Below, piece by piece: positions 40,748-52,380 of a stretch of DNA of 64,000 nt. The notes beneath the pieces were generated by a model. It saw only the letters and a list, made by a program, of their open reading frames with translations, was not told the origin of the DNA and ran no database searches. How positions within the stretch are numbered: the stretch's first letter is position 1; the number at the start of each line of letters is the position of its first letter. A program made the position numbers and the translations under genes. The stretch comes from Erinaceus europaeus (Eukaryota; Chordata; Mammalia; Eulipotyphla; Erinaceidae), in the NCBI RefSeq assembly GCF_950295315.1, contig NC_080164.1:110690447-110754446 (forward strand), written 5' to 3'.

Positions 40748-41643
40748 ATGTGTAGATCAAGAGCAAATAAAACTGCTACTACAATGAATGAGACTACAAA
40801 TCAGCCAGAAATAACCATAGATAAGAAAAGTATGCAAGCAATAATAAACTTATTAATCACAGAAATGAAAACAACTTTGGAGGAAAGGAATGGCAGTATT
40901 AGGGAAACAACAGTTGAGACCCCCAAGGAAAATACTAATTATCTTGAGGCAATTAGAGAACTGAAAGCTGAAATAGCTAAACTGAGGAAAGAAGTTGAGG
41001 GAAGGAAAGCAGATTAACAGAAGCAGAAAACAGAATTAGTCAGACAGAGGATGAGTTAGAGAAAACTAAGAGAGAGGTGAAAGAGCTCAAAAAGAGATTG
41101 AGAAATACTGAAAACAAGAACAGAGACATATGGGATGTTCTCAAAAGAAGTAACATTCGTATAATTGGCCTGACAGAGGAAGAAAGAGAGGAAAGGGAAG
41201 TAAACATTCTAGAGGAAATTATAGTAGAAAACTTCCCAGACCTGAATAACAGAAAGGACATTAAGATTCAAGAGGCCCAGAGAGTTCCAAACAGAATCAA
41301 CCCAGACCTGAAGACACCAAGACACATCATAGTCACAATGAAAAGAAGTAAAGATAAAGAAAGGATCCTAAAGGCTGCAAGAGAAAAACAAAAAGTCACA
41401 TACAGGGGAAAAACCATAAGACTATCAGCAGACTTCTCCACTCAAACTCTAAAAGCCAGAAGAGAATGGCAAGATATCTATTGAGCCCTAAATGAAAAAG
41501 GGTTTCAACCAAGGATAATATATTCTGATAGACTTTCATTCATACTAGATGGAGGGATCAAAACCTCCTTAGACAAACAACAGTTAAACGAAGCAACCAT
41601 CACCAAACTGGCCCTGAAAGAGGTTCTAAAAGACCACTTGTAA
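40748..41643 (+). pseudogene. LINE-1 ORF1 (RNA-binding chaperone), frameshifted
   Basis: First part 40748-41017 is open for 89 codons, including LEAIRELKAEIAKLRKEVE coiled-coil heptads. A frameshift or stop at ~41015 follows. Then 41077-41484 is open for 135 codons: NIRIIGLTEEEREE (RRM RNP2), RHIIVTMKRSKDKERI, VTYRGKTIRLSADFS and REWQDIY, the C-terminal domain. A stop replaces the next codon (IYZALNEKGF), and the remainder reaches TAA at 41641. ORF1 normally forms RNA-coating trimers. This copy is broken by at least two lesions but is well preserved. Confidence 0.85.
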
Positions 41644-41700
41644 ACAAGAACATCACTATAATACTTGCCATATATCAGAGCAAATAAAAATTGTTGAACA

Positions 41701-43775
41701 ATGGCACTACAGTACAATAAATCCATAATATCAATAAATGTCAATGGCTTAAACTCACCCATCAAAAGGCACAGAGTGGGAGGCTGGATCAGAAAACATA
41801 ACCCAACCATATGCTTCTTGCAAGAATCCCATCTGACGCAACAAGATAAACACAGACTTAAAGTGAAAGGATGGAAAACTATCATACAGGCTATGGACCA
41901 CAAAAAAAAAAACAACAGCTGGAACAGCCATTTTAATCTCTGACAAAAAAAGTTTTAAATTAAATAAAGTAATAAAAGATAGGCAAGGACATTACATAAT
42001 GATTAGAGGATTAATCAGCCAAGAAGACTTAACAATTATTAATATCTATGCACTCAGTGAGGGGCCATCTAAATATATCAAGCACCTACTGAAAGAACTT
42101 CAAAAATACATCAATAGTAATACAATAATAGTAGGAGATTTTAACACCCCACTCTCACACTTAGACAGATCAACAAAACACAAAATCAACAAAGAAACAA
42201 GAGAATTAAAGGACGAAATGGTCAGACTAGACCTCTTAGATATTTTCAGAGTCCTTCAACCCCACAAAACTCGAATACACCTTCTTTTCAAATCCACATA
42301 ACACATATTCAAGGATAGACCACATGTTAGGCCACAAAGACAGCATCAATAAATTCAAGAACATTTAAATCATCCCAAGTATCTTCTCAGACCACAGTGG
42401 AGTAAAACTAACATTTAACAACAAAAAGAATATTATTAAAAGACATAGAATTTGGAAACTAAACAACATTCTCCTTAACAACCATGGGGTCAGACAGTCA
42501 CTCAAGCAATAATTTCAAATGTTCCTGGAAATAAATGAAAATGAAGACACAACCTATCAATATATTTGGGCCACAGCTAAAGCAGTATTGAGAGGGAAAC
42601 TCATAGCCATACAATCACATATTAAACAACAAGAAAAAGCTCAAATAAACGACCTTACTGCACACCTCAAGGACTTAGAGGAAGAGGAACAAAGGAACCC
42701 TAAAGCAACCAGAAGGACAGAAATCACTAAAATTAGAGAAGAAATAAACAAAAATGAAAATAAGAGAACCATACAGAAGATCAATGAAGCCAAATGTTGG
42801 TTCTTTGAAAGATTAAACAAAATTGACAAACCCCTAGCCAGATTCACTAAACAAAAAAGGGAGAAGACTCAAATTCATAGAATTGTAAACAATAGAGGAA
42901 ATATCACAACTGACACCACAGAAATCCAGAAAATCTTACAAAACTTCTGTGAAGAACTATACTCCACCAAGTTAGAAAATCTGGAAGAAATGTTCCAAAG
43001 CTGAACAAAGAAGAACTACAAAACCTAAATGCATCAGTCACAGACAAAGAAATTAAAACTGTTATTAAGAATCTACCCAACCACATGGGTTGGGACCAGA
43101 TGGCTTCACAAATGAATTCTACAAAACTTTAGGAAACAGTTAGTAGCCATACTTCTAAAGCTGTTCCATAAGATTGAAAAAACAGCAAAACTCCCTTCCA
43201 CCTTCTATGAAGCCAACATCACCTTGATACCAAAAGCAGATAGGGACACAACAAAAAAGGAAAACTACAGACCAATATCTCTGGTGAACATAGATGCCAA
43301 AATATTAAACAAGATCTTGGCCAACCGGATAGAGCAGCATATCAAAAAGATTGTTCATCACGACCAAGTGGGATTTATCCCAGGAATGCAAGGTTGGTTC
43401 GACATCCATAAGTCAATTAATGTCATTCACCAATCAATAAAAGCAAAGCCAAAAACCATATGATTATATCAATAGATGCAGAGAAAGCCTTTGACAAAAT
43501 CCAATGCACATTCATGGTCAAAACCCTACAAAAGATGGAAATAGATGGGAAATTCCTCAAGACAGTGGAATCCATATATAGCAAACCTACAGCCAACATC
43601 ATACCCAATGGACAGAAGCGGAAAGCATTCCCCCTCATATCAGTGACTAGATAGTGCTCTCCACTGTCACCATTACTCTTCAACATAGTGTTAGAAGATC
43701 TTGCCATAGCAATCAGGCAAGAGAAAGAAATCAAAGGACTACTAGGACTAGGAATACTAGAACTAGCGCCCGTGT
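41701..43775 (+). pseudogene. LINE-1 ORF2, endonuclease and partial reverse transcriptase
   Basis: ATG at 41701 starts SIISINVNGLNSPIKRHR. CFLQESHLT, IIVGDFNTPLS and RIDHML-like segments follow, then SDHSG-like sequence at ~42390. 42519-43004 is open for 161 codons (linker and tower region, AHLKDLEEEEQRNPKATRR). The 5' half of reverse transcriptase is at 43224-43463 ([35 protein letters not shown]) and [13 protein letters not shown] at ~43463. The element ends before FADD. Scattered stops. Confidence 0.85.
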
Positions 43776-44090
43776 TGAAGTGGAATGGCACTGACCCAAA
43801 AGGCCACCATTAAGTGAGCCAGTCTCTTGTCATTATTCAACTTTTATAGTCCCTTCTTTATGTGACAAGCTTACATTTTCTCCCAGTTGTTAAAACACTG
43901 AGTGTCATTTTTGTTCCAAAATTAGTATTGTGTTTATGGTGGCTGGCCTCAAGTTAGGAAGAAGAATGCACCCAAGATTTTAGTGGGATCTAAACTAACC
44001 TTGAGTTTTACTGCATTTAAACTAGTTTGGTGATTCTAATAAAGGTTTTCATAGACATAATAGTTGTCCTTTAACTGATTTTTTTTTTTG
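43776..44090 (+). other. Unassigned segment with mRNA 3'-end-like features
   Basis: Begins abruptly at the L1 truncation point. It carries a GATTCTAATAAAGG polyadenylation-type signal at 44038-44043 and has a non-repetitive character. No poly(A) follows and no coding sequence is recognised. It may be genomic flank, or the 3' UTR of a transcript joined to L1. Confidence 0.4.
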
Positions 44091-44184
44091 CCAGTGTATC
44101 TCTTGGCTAACTCTATACAGTGTTTCTTCTACAGATTATCAGGGGTGATAATAATGCTAACGCTTTATATATTTTGCATATTAT

Positions 44185-44345
44185 CCTCTTGTATAATGTA
44201 TGGCATGTAAAGACCTCCCATTCTGTAAGGGACCTCTTTGTTTGGGTGGTGGTTTCTTTTACTGTGTGGATTTTTTTCAATTTGATGCTGTCCCAATAGT
44301 TTATTTTTGTTTTACTCTTCCTTATGTTCCTTATGGGCCTTTTAA
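44185..44345 (-). mobile_element. Old LINE-1 ORF2 fragment
   Basis: Plus-strand ATGGCATGTAAAGACCTCCC, TTTGTTTGGGTGGTGGTTTC and CAATAGTTTATTTTTGTTTT match the distal ORF2 seen in minus orientation at 4600-4720. Confidence 0.75.
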
Positions 44346-44362
44346 AATATTTCTTTCTTTTT

Positions 44363-44553
44363 TAAAATTATCATTTATTATTGTATAGAGACAGCCAGAA
44401 TTTGAGAGAGAAGGGGGTGATAGGGAGAGAAACAGAGAGATACCTGCAACACTCCTTCACCACTGGTGAAACTTTCCCCCTGCAGGTGGGGACTGGGGCC
44501 TTAAACCCAGGTCCTTGCAGCTTGTAAAATGTGCGTTCAACTCTGCCATGACA
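44363..44553 (-). mobile_element. tRNA-derived SINE, type B
   Basis: ATTATCATTTATTATTGTATAGAGAC tail, CCTGCAGGTGGGGACTGGGGCC, TTAAACCCAGGTCC B-box region. The head is disrupted by the following L1 fragment. Confidence 0.83.
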
Positions 44554-45135
44554 TCACCTCCCCAGACAATAACTTGGATCCACCTGCATATCAGATTTCA
44601 GGCTCAGAGAAAAAAATAAAACTAGTAAAGCTACAGGCTCTTTGGAATATAACTAAAATATGCCTACTAGCTATCTACAAAATGGAGGACCCCCCAACAC
44701 TTAATCTGCACTATTCCAGCCTTTAGGTCATGATTGTTCGGATTTGTATTTAACAATGTTTTCAGCCACCAGGTTCCAGATACTAGCAGGATGCTGACCA
44801 GACTTCCCTGGACAGACAACCCCACCAATGTGTCCTGGAGCTCCACTTCCCCAGAACCCCACCCTACTATTGAAAGAGAGGAGCAGGCTGGGAGTATGGA
44901 TCAACCAGTCAACACCCATGTTCAGCAGGGAAGCAATTAGAGAAGCCAGACCTTTCCCCTTCTGCATCCCACAATGACCTTGGGTCCATACTCCCAGAGG
45001 GCTAAAGAATAGGAAAGCTATCAGTGGAGTGAGGGGATGTGATACGGAGTTCTGGTGGTGGGAATTGTGTGGAGTTGTATCCCTCTTGTCCTATGGTTTT
45101 GTTAATGTCTCCTTTTTAAAAAAAAATTTTAATAA
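44554..45135 (+). mobile_element. LINE-1 long-3'UTR fragment, alternative branch
   Basis: CTCCCCAGACAATAACTTGG, CATATCAGATTTCAGGCTCAG, TTCAGCCACCAGGTTCCAG, AGGCTGGGAGTATGGATC, and CTATGGTTTTGTTAATGTC with an AAAAAAATTTTAATAAA end. Collinear with 56.22-56.83 kb. Confidence 0.88.
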
Positions 45136-46250
45136 AGGAATTGAAAGGTGTTCAGATTAGAGAAGATACAACTTATCTTTTATTTGTAGGTGAAACAAAA
45201 ATCTACATAAAACATCCAATGGAACTGCAAATAAAATCTACCAGGACTTTAAAGTAATCTTAGCAAAGTCTTCCTAACATAAGATCAATTTACAACCATT
45301 AAGTGAACTACTATAATAATAGCACAAAGATATCAGATATTAAAATCCCTACCTTTAAATCTCAAAATACTTCAGCTGAATATTGCAAAATGTCTAATAT
45401 TTATACACTGAAAACTATAATGTGGATATCGTGGGGGATAGTCAAAACCTGCATACACAAGAAAAATACAAACTCTATATTCAAATGTCAGGAGATTCAG
45501 TATTATTAAGATGCCAAGTTTCTTTACATTGAATTATAGATTTACTGTGAAAATTGTCAAATCCTAGCAGCATTCTGCTTTAACAAGATAATTCTACAGC
45601 TAAGATTCATTAATACAGATTTAATTCTGAACAGTTTTAAAGCCTAAGGAATACAGGTCAGTCTTATCGAAAATATTTATCAACTGTTTGTACATATATA
45701 AAACAGGAGGTGAATATGATCTACACCATATAAAAATTAGCTAAAAACATATATGATCATCAATACAATATCACAGATTATACAAGGTTACTAAATCATA
45801 AAGAAATTTTTTGTGACATTGGGTTAATGAAAAACTTCACCTGACAATACCAACAAAAAATTAGTAAAGTGAAACATTTTTATTTTTAAAATGTAGCAAC
45901 TTCTTTCTAAAGACATATCTTTTGGAGAGGATGTTAATCTCTATCTCTGAGACACTAACAATCCTATAAAAAACATATCTTCAAGAAAATAAATTTAAAA
46001 TTAAGTAAAATTTTCAGAGACATAAAAGGCAAGTCACATAGTGACAGAATATATGTGCAAACAATACAAAACCTGATTTTTTCCATTTCAGCTCTACAGA
46101 GCTTTCCTAAGAATAAATACTAGAAGAGCAGCAACTTAATTCTGATACTATATTCAGACAGAAACTTAAATCATATATGAATATAAAAGAGAACATACAA
46201 TTTGTACACATTCATATCTTTTGGGCATATGCAAATTAAAATCACAAATT
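45136..46250 (+). mobile_element. Ancient LINE-1 ORF2 remnants in AT-rich DNA
   Basis: TTAGCAAAGTCTTCCTAACATAAGATCAA and ATTTATACACTGAAAACTATAA (distal reverse transcriptase region), then ATTAAGATGCCAAGTTTC, CTACAGCTAAGATTCAT. Clear only to about 45610; the remainder is AT-rich and unassigned. Confidence 0.55.
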
Positions 46251-46264
46251 TTTAGAACCTTTTT

Positions 46265-46503
46265 TTCTTTTTACTGGTAGCACTGATCAGCCTTGGCTTT
46301 TAGTGACACTGGGGTTTAAGCCTGAGAATTTAAGCACAAAGGTCATTTGCAGAACATTTTTGCTGTCTTCCCAGCCCAATAAGTTTTTATTTTTTGTTTT
46401 TGTTTTTACCAGAGCTTTGCTCAACTCTGACAGGACAGGGGTTAAATCCTAGAATCCCTAGTGCTGCAGGCAGGATGTTCTTTCTGCTTATCTCACCAGT
46501 CTA
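46265..46503 (-). mobile_element. Two old SINE remnants
   Basis: 46265-46390 and 46408-46503 each end in a CCCAGCCCA or CTCACCAGTCT head-like block and have GGGTTTAAGCC or GGTTAAATCC B-box-like motifs. Strongly diverged. Confidence 0.4.
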
Positions 46504-46699
46504 AAAATCCTAGAAGTAGAGAGTGAATAAAAATTAATACTGGGCATTCAAAACTATTACTTTTGATCAGCATATTGAAGTACATATAGAGGGGGGAAAT
46601 ATTGTGCTTAACTAGGAAAGACAGTAATTTCAGTAAGCACTTCCAGAGAAATGATCTAATTAATATATTAATCAATATAGCTAAAAATAAACTAAAGAC

Positions 46700-46925
46700 A
46701 ATTGTAAGACTAAGTATAGGTAAATAGGAATTTACATACTCTGGTAGTAATAAAGATTAAGAACATTACTTTGGATGACTAAGAGAATTTATTAAGATTT
46801 ATCTTATAATTCAGTGAGTCTAGTTCTGGGAATATATTGAAAACAATGTACACATATTTACAAAACAATTTACTAAAATAGTAATTATTAATTACCTTCT
46901 ATAAACAGCTAATAAGTTTTCTTTA
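46700..46925 (+). mobile_element. Ancient LINE-1 3' ORF2 remnant
   Basis: TATAATTCAGTGAGTCTAGTTCTGGGAATATATT resembles the CAGCAATTCCACTCCTGGGTATATA region of ORF2, followed by GTACACATATTTACAA. Weak. Confidence 0.4.
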
Positions 46926-46954
46926 ATAATAACATAAATTGTGTTTTTGTTTGT

Positions 46955-47046
46955 TTGTTTTGTCCCCAGGTTTATCACTGGGATTCATTCAGTGCCAGCG
47001 CTATGAATCCACTGCACCTGATGGCCATTTTTCCTCTTTCTTTTTT
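46955..47046 (-). mobile_element. SINE type A 3' extension only
   Basis: CCCCAGGTTTATCACTGGGATTCATTCAGTGCC and GCTATGAATCCACTGCACCTG are the complement of the type A 3' end. The rest was lost or displaced where the L1 3' UTR begins at 47047. Confidence 0.78.
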
Positions 47047-47589
47047 AAAATTTTTATTTATAAAAAGGAAACACTGACAAAAAACATAGGATAAGAGTGG
47101 TACAACTCCACACAATTCCCACCACCAGAACACCATTTTCTATCCCCTCCACTGATAGCTTTCCTATTCTTTAACCCTTTGGAAGTATGGACCCAGGGTC
47201 ATTATGGGGTGCAGAAGGTGGAAGGTCTGGCATCTGTAATTGCTTCCCAGTGAAAATGGGAGTTGGCAGATTGATCCATACTCCCAGCCTGTCTCTCTCT
47301 TTCCTCAATGAGGCAAGAGGCAAGGCTCCAGGACATATTGATGGGGTTGTCTACCTAGGGAAGTCCAGTTGGCATCATGGTAACATCTGGAACCTGGTGG
47401 CTGAAAGAAAAGCTAACATATAAAGCCAAACAAATTGTTGAATAATCATGAAACCAAAGGTTGGAATATTGCAGATGAAGATTTGGGAGTCTCTGTTTTG
47501 TAGGTAGATAGTAGGCCTTTTTTAGTTATATTCCAAAGGACCCATGGCTATACTAGTTTTTTTTTTTTTTTTTGAGCCTGACATCAGAA
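47047..47589 (-). mobile_element. LINE-1 long-3'UTR fragment, alternative branch
   Basis: ACATAGGATAAGAGTGGTACAAC, GGAAGTATGGACCCAGGGTC, CATCTGGAACCTGGTGGC, ATATTCCAAAGGACCCATGGC, up to the GAGCCTGACAT block where a plus-strand L1 end abuts. Confidence 0.85.
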
Positions 47590-47878
47590 ACAGAAGGATG
47601 AATATGAGATGATCTCATTCACAGGCAGAAGTTGAAAAACAAGATCAGAAGAGAAATTACTAAGCAGAACTTTGACTGGATTTGGTGTATTGCACCAAAG
47701 TAAAAGACCCTGGGGTGGGGGTGGGGGAGTTCAGGTCCCGGAACTGGAAGGCAGAACCTAGTGGAGGTTGTATTGTTGTGTGAACAAGTGAGAAATAATA
47801 TGCATGTACAAACTATTGTATTTACAGTCAACTGCAAAACATTAATCCCCCAATTAAGAAATTAAAAAGAAAAAAATA
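47590..47878 (+). mobile_element. LINE-1 3' end, short-3'UTR lineage
   Basis: CAGAAGGATGAATATGAGATG, GAAGTTGAAAAACAAGATCAGAAG, TGGTGTATTGCACCAAAG, a G-rich TGGGGTGGGGGTGGGGGAG and an AACATTAATCCCCCAATTAAG end with an AAAAAGAAAAAAA tail. It closely matches 32.9-33.2 kb. Confidence 0.88.
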
Positions 47879-48194
47879 GCATGTTTGTTTTTGATATTAA
47901 ACTAAACTATGATTGATATTTCTTCTTTTGTAAATGAAAATGAGCAGAGTGGAGAAATATACCTCAATTTTTACTTATTAGTAAAAAGAATAAAATAAAT
48001 TATACAAGTTCACAAAGATTGTTTTATTTAATTTTCCTTTCTTTTTGATGTATACATGTTATACCTGTCACAGTATGGAGACAAAATTTCCCTATGTGTT
48101 TTATTTCTCCTTAGGATTAAAAAGGATTTGGAAAGGGAGAGAGAGAAACAGAAAGAGAGAGAGAGAGAATTGAGAAAGAGAGAGACAGACAGAC

Positions 48195-48229
<35 letters not shown>

Positions 48230-48464
48230 CAGAGAGAGAGAGAGGCTTTGTGATAACATCAGTTTCCTTGAATCTCTATCTCCTGCAATCCTATGTGTTG
48301 TTCTAATGCTATTATGCATTGTACGACCATGGCAAGGCAGTTACCCCAACTAATGAGCTTTCCATCACCCCTTAAAATTGTCTCTTATCTAATACTTTTG
48401 TTACCTTGTTTATGATATTTTTTTAACCTTACCAGTAAAATACTTTATTTATTTATTTTTTCAC
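47879..48464. other. Unassigned, with a (CA)n microsatellite
   Basis: A (GA)n-(CA)n-(GA)n compound microsatellite spans 48138-48243 (CA part 48190-48230). The rest is unassigned. The Cys/Val frame on the minus strand is an artefact of the repeat. Confidence 0.6.
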
Positions 48465-48672
48465 CAGGGTTATCATTAGACTCGGTACCTTCACTACAAA
48501 TTCACAGCTGTTGGTGAACTTTTTTTTTTTTTCCATTTTGATAAACAGAGCTAAACAGAGAAGGAGATAATGAGGAAGAGAGATACCTGCAGCAGTTATC
48601 CTGGGGTCATGAAACATTCATCTGCACTGTGCTTTTACCAGGCATCCATTGCCTGGCCATTAAATATGCTTA
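48465..48672 (-). mobile_element. Degenerate SINE type A
   Basis: CACCAGGGTTATCATTAGACTCGG and CACTACAAATTCACAGC (3' extension complement), a T run, AGAGAGATACCTGCAGCAG, head end CATTGCCTGGCCATT. Confidence 0.72.
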
Positions 48673-48699
48673 AAGGTTTACATACAAATATTTTCCCCT

Positions 48700-48910
48700 G
48701 TGATTACAGAAGCCAGACCTTCCCCCTTCTGCATCCCACAATGACCTTGGGTCCATACTCCCACAGGGTTAAAGAATAGGAAAGCTATCAGGGGAGGGGA
48801 TGGGATATGGAGATCTGGTGGTGGGAATAGTGTGGAGTTGTACTCCTCTCATCCTATGGTTTTGTCAATATTTCCTTTTCATATAAAATAAAAAAAACTG
48901 CAAAAAAAAG
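48700..48910 (+). mobile_element. LINE-1 3'UTR terminus
   Basis: 5'-truncated to TTACAGAAGCCAGACCTTCC, then ACCTTGGGTCCATACTCCC, GTTGTACTCCTCTCATCC and CTATGGTTTTGTCAATATT, with an A-rich end. Confidence 0.87.
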
Positions 48911-49052
48911 AAAAAGCATTTTCCCCTGAAGAATAAACATATTTACCTTGTCTTGAAGAAACTTCTATATTTTTTGTAAATGCCAACATGCTCATGAAAC
49001 TCATAAACCCTACAGTACTGGTGGATAAGTAAGGATAAATTCAACACCTCCT

Positions 49053-49053
<1 letters not shown>

Positions 49054-49086
<33 letters not shown>
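49054..49086. repeat. (CA)n microsatellite
   Basis: About 16 near-perfect CA units. Confidence 0.95.
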
Positions 49087-49089
<3 letters not shown>

Positions 49090-49134
49090 TGCACACAGTT
49101 TTGACTACTGAAGAGAAAAAAGAATTTCTACTAT

Positions 49135-49735
49135 TTCTTTTAATTTTATTACTGATTTAATATTGATTTACAAAATTACATGATAACAGGGGTATAACTT
49201 CTCAGTGTTCCCACCTCCAGAGTTCTGTGTCCCCAATCCCACCATTGGAAGCTACAACAATCCTCCTAAGGTTACAGATATGGGTTGACTATTATTTCCT
49301 ACAACTGTCTGTATTTGTATATATTTGCCCTTTTTTCCCCCTATACTCTCATCTTCTCTTCCCTTCCAAGTCACACCTATATCTTTTGCTACTTCTATGT
49401 GTCCTTCCTCATTTCCACTTTTCTCTCTGGGTCCTGAAGGAGTTGGAGTTCAGAGCCCTCTGGTCATCTTTCCACTATCATTTCTCCCCCACTAGGTGTA
49501 TGGATCAAAATTATTTTGGGGTTGGAGAAAGGTAGTTCTGGATTCTGTAACTGCTTCTCTGTTGGACATGAGTGTTGGCAGGTGAATCCATAACCCCAGC
49601 CTGTTTCTATCTTTCCCTAGTGGTGTAGGGCTCTGGAGAGGAGAGGTTCCAGGACACATTGGTGAGGTCATCTGCCCAAGGAGGTTAGTGTGGAATCATA
49701 CGGTAACATCTGAAACTTGTTGGCAGAGTATGTGG
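49135..49735 (-). mobile_element. Old LINE-1 long-3'UTR fragment
   Basis: TTTTATTACTGATTTAATATTGATTTAC (older 3' terminus complement), AACAGGGGTATAACTTC, CTGGATTCTGTAACTGC, GGCAGGTGAATCCATAACCCC, CATCTGAAACTTGTTGGC. Same sub-branch as 59.06-59.42 kb. Confidence 0.8.
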
Positions 49736-50059
49736 TGCTTCTGCAGATGTCTCAGCTGTACTGAGTTTTGTTAAGTTTAATAGTTGTAAATACTTGTGTT
49801 TTGGGGGAGACCTGTTCTGTTCCTTGTTACTCCATGGCCATGCTTTCTAGAAGTCTCAAGAAAAATTACATTGTTTCTTTTCTAAAACTTGAAATCATAG
49901 CTTCAAATTTAGAACTTTACTGGATAGTTTTAGACAATTATCAAAGTAAACAACTTGTTTGAATATAAATTATACTGTATTCCCTAGAAATATTTTGCCA
50001 TCAGTAAACAGTTTCTTGTTATAATGTATCTAGGAAACAGCCACACAAATTTTTGCTTA
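49736..50059. other. Unassigned AT-rich DNA
   Basis: Nothing recognised. Confidence 0.4.
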
Positions 50060-50338
50060 TTTTTTATATTTACTTATTTTCCTTTTTGTTGGCCTTATTG
50101 TGTTTTATTGTTGTTGTAATTATTATTGTTGTTGTTATTGATGTCATCATTGTTAAATAGGACAAAGAGAAATGGAGAGGAGAGGAAGACAGAGAGGGGA
50201 AAGAAAGATAGACACCTGCAGACCTGCTTCACCACCTATGAAGCTACTCTCCTGTAGGTGGGGAGCCGGGGTTGGAACTGGAATCCTTACCTCTTGCCAA
50301 GTATGCTTAACCTACTGCACTACGCCCAAAGGACTCCC
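50060..50338 (-). mobile_element. tRNA-derived SINE, type A
   Basis: TTTGTTGGCCTTATTGTGTTTTATTG (3' part complement), GACAAAGAGAAATGGAGAGG, GATAGACACCTGCAGACCTG, and the head complement TTAACCTACTGCACTACGCCC. Confidence 0.9.
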
Positions 50339-50689
50339 AAGCCATGCAAAATTTAAGGTGAGATTGATTTTACAAATAATTTTGAAATGTATCTGAGTGG
50401 TGGATATGGAGAAGTGTTGGTTTACAGGATTGTAGTCATGAGTGCATAATTTCAAGATCCTTATGATAGGTGTTAACACACCGCACCCTGTATGGCCTTG
50501 CCCCTTACCTCATCATAGGACACCACCATACCCCTCCTGTCTCTCTCCTTTAGTCTTTGAATCTGTTGCAATAGACTCTCTCTAATTAAGTTTTATCCAA
50601 CATTTTCCTCTTTATTGATCTCTATGTCTTTTTTTTTTCTTTTCCAGAACAACACAATGTTCATTTTTATAGCCCTCCAAATCATACTA
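50339..50689. other. Unassigned, possible old SINE at 50390-50520
   Basis: A GAGTGGTGGATATGGAGAAG-to-CATCATAGGACACCACC stretch has faint SINE-like features. Not secure. Confidence 0.35.
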
Positions 50690-50815
50690 ACTTGGTATCA
50701 GGAAATATGATGCCTCTAATTTTATTATTTTTTATCAATATTTCTTTAGTGATTCTGGGTCTCTTATGATTCAAGATACTTTTTAGTATCTTTTAATCTA
50801 TCCCCTGAAGAAATT
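50690..50815 (-). mobile_element. Ancient LINE-1 ORF2 fragment
   Basis: GGTATCAGGAAATATGATGCC and AGTGATTCTGGGTCTCTTATG are diverged forms of the blocks seen in minus orientation at 5065-5180. Confidence 0.6.
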
Positions 50816-52380
50816 AAGACATATCATAATTAAGCTCCCAAAAAAGTAAAGATAAACGAAGTGTTTTGAGAACAGTAAGAGGACAAAAAAGTCACCTTTA
50901 AATCAATAATAATAATAAAGATTGGTTTGACCTGGACAGTGGGGGAATGGTAACTTTATGGATTTATGTGACATCTCAAAAAATAATGTTACATGGAATG
51001 GGAATACTACACACTGTGCTTTCTTGGACAATTCAGTGAATTGGTAAGATAGAAGTCTTTGGTATGACTTCATTCTTGGAACAAGCTTCCCTCTTACAAT
51101 TAGGAGGAACCTACTAATATCATATTTGACACAGGATTCGTGTCCCCAAAGTACTTATTAATTCTATTGCTGGATTTGGGTCTTTATCTATCATATGCTA
51201 AGTAAAAAACAAGCTTAACTCACCTTCTTTGTAGAAGATTCAATTTCCTCCAACAGCTGTGCATGCAGAATTTCTATAATTTCTACCCAGGGAATTTTTA
51301 TCAGTTTCCTGTGGGGATGCCATACTAAAGCAAAATCCTCAAAAAGCAAATAAAAATTCTCAATTCAGACTAGCTATATAAAAACATAAACAATTTAATT
51401 GCATCGGTTCATTTTTTTTTTCCAAATTGAGGGTATCAAACCAAATGACAAAAACACTATTCTAAGATTGCAATATTGCAGTAGTGGTAACAGTATATTA
51501 TTTTATGTGTACTTCAGTGAATAGTAGAGAATAATAATTTGGGAGCACTGTGTCCTAAAGGATATTCCAGAGATAATAACTGAAGCATATCATAAAAATA
51601 CCCTATGGTCAAATAAATTTGGGTAGTACTGAGTTAAGTCATGATAAACAGTTTTATAATATCCCATCTGAAGACTGTCTATGCTTCCACAAACATTAAA
51701 ATATTCAGGAGGCATTATATATAATAAACAGAATTAAAAATTGTAGTAAGCAGAATTAAAAAATATTATCAAGAAATCACTTTTTAGATATAATTTTTAA
51801 AGTAAAAAAATCAGATTTTTATTTTCCCTTTCTGCACAGTTTACCTTGAATCACTGCTAGTGGTGGTGGTGGTGGGGGGAGGGTTCCCTAGAGTGTTTAT
51901 AGCACAACTTTATCTAGTTGATGTAGCATATGTGTGCATGTGTCCATAACAGAGATTTAGCACAGAATTATAGCCAACATTGGAAATCTGAAGGCCTTGT
52001 CACTATGCCCAGACCTTGGATGTCCAGTCCTCCCCCATAACCACTGTACAAAAGCTCCTTCTCTTTAGAGGTCCTGGGGTTGATTGGAGAATCATTTGAT
52101 TTCCATTTGTGGATTGGAACAGCAATGGAGTCTTTTTTCCTTTCTGTGAAAACTGTTGTAGCAGTGTTGATTTCTGATGGCTCATGTCTGGCTTCTAACA
52201 AATGGATTAAAGATGGTAACAATGGGAGAAGTTAAGTGTGATGTAGGTTTGTCTGTGTGCAAGTGTGCACATGCACTATGTTCAGAAGTTTTCTGTAACT
52301 GTAAAATTATTCTCACTCATTAAAAAAGTTAACTCACATTTTCAGCATATCTATAGGGATAATCAAAACAAGCAGAAGAG
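50816..52380. other. Unassigned ~1.6 kb, mostly AT-rich
   Basis: No repeat recognised. An 84-codon minus-strand frame at 51968-52222 has mixed, non-repetitive composition and sits in a locally more GC-balanced block. See the findings. Confidence 0.4.

Larger units (their letters stand above)
39013..43775 (+). mobile_element. LINE-1 with preserved 5' end, 3'-truncated, split by a solo LTR
   Basis: The 5' end is a G-rich start followed by GGAACCAAGATGGCGG (39025-39040), the same position and motif as the YY1 site that opens human L1 5' UTRs. The 5' UTR runs to about 40740 and is interrupted by a solo LTR at 39933-40401. ORF1 starts at 40748 and ends with TAA at 41641. ORF2 starts at 41701 and is followed to about 43770, just short of the reverse-transcriptase active site, where L1 sequence stops without a tail. 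It differs in 5' UTR from the L1 at 24.69 kb, so two L1 promoter types are present in the window. Confidence 0.9.

Noticed and set aside
48028..48319. Cys/Val-rich minus-strand frames
   Set aside because: Translation of the (CA)n/(GA)n microsatellite.
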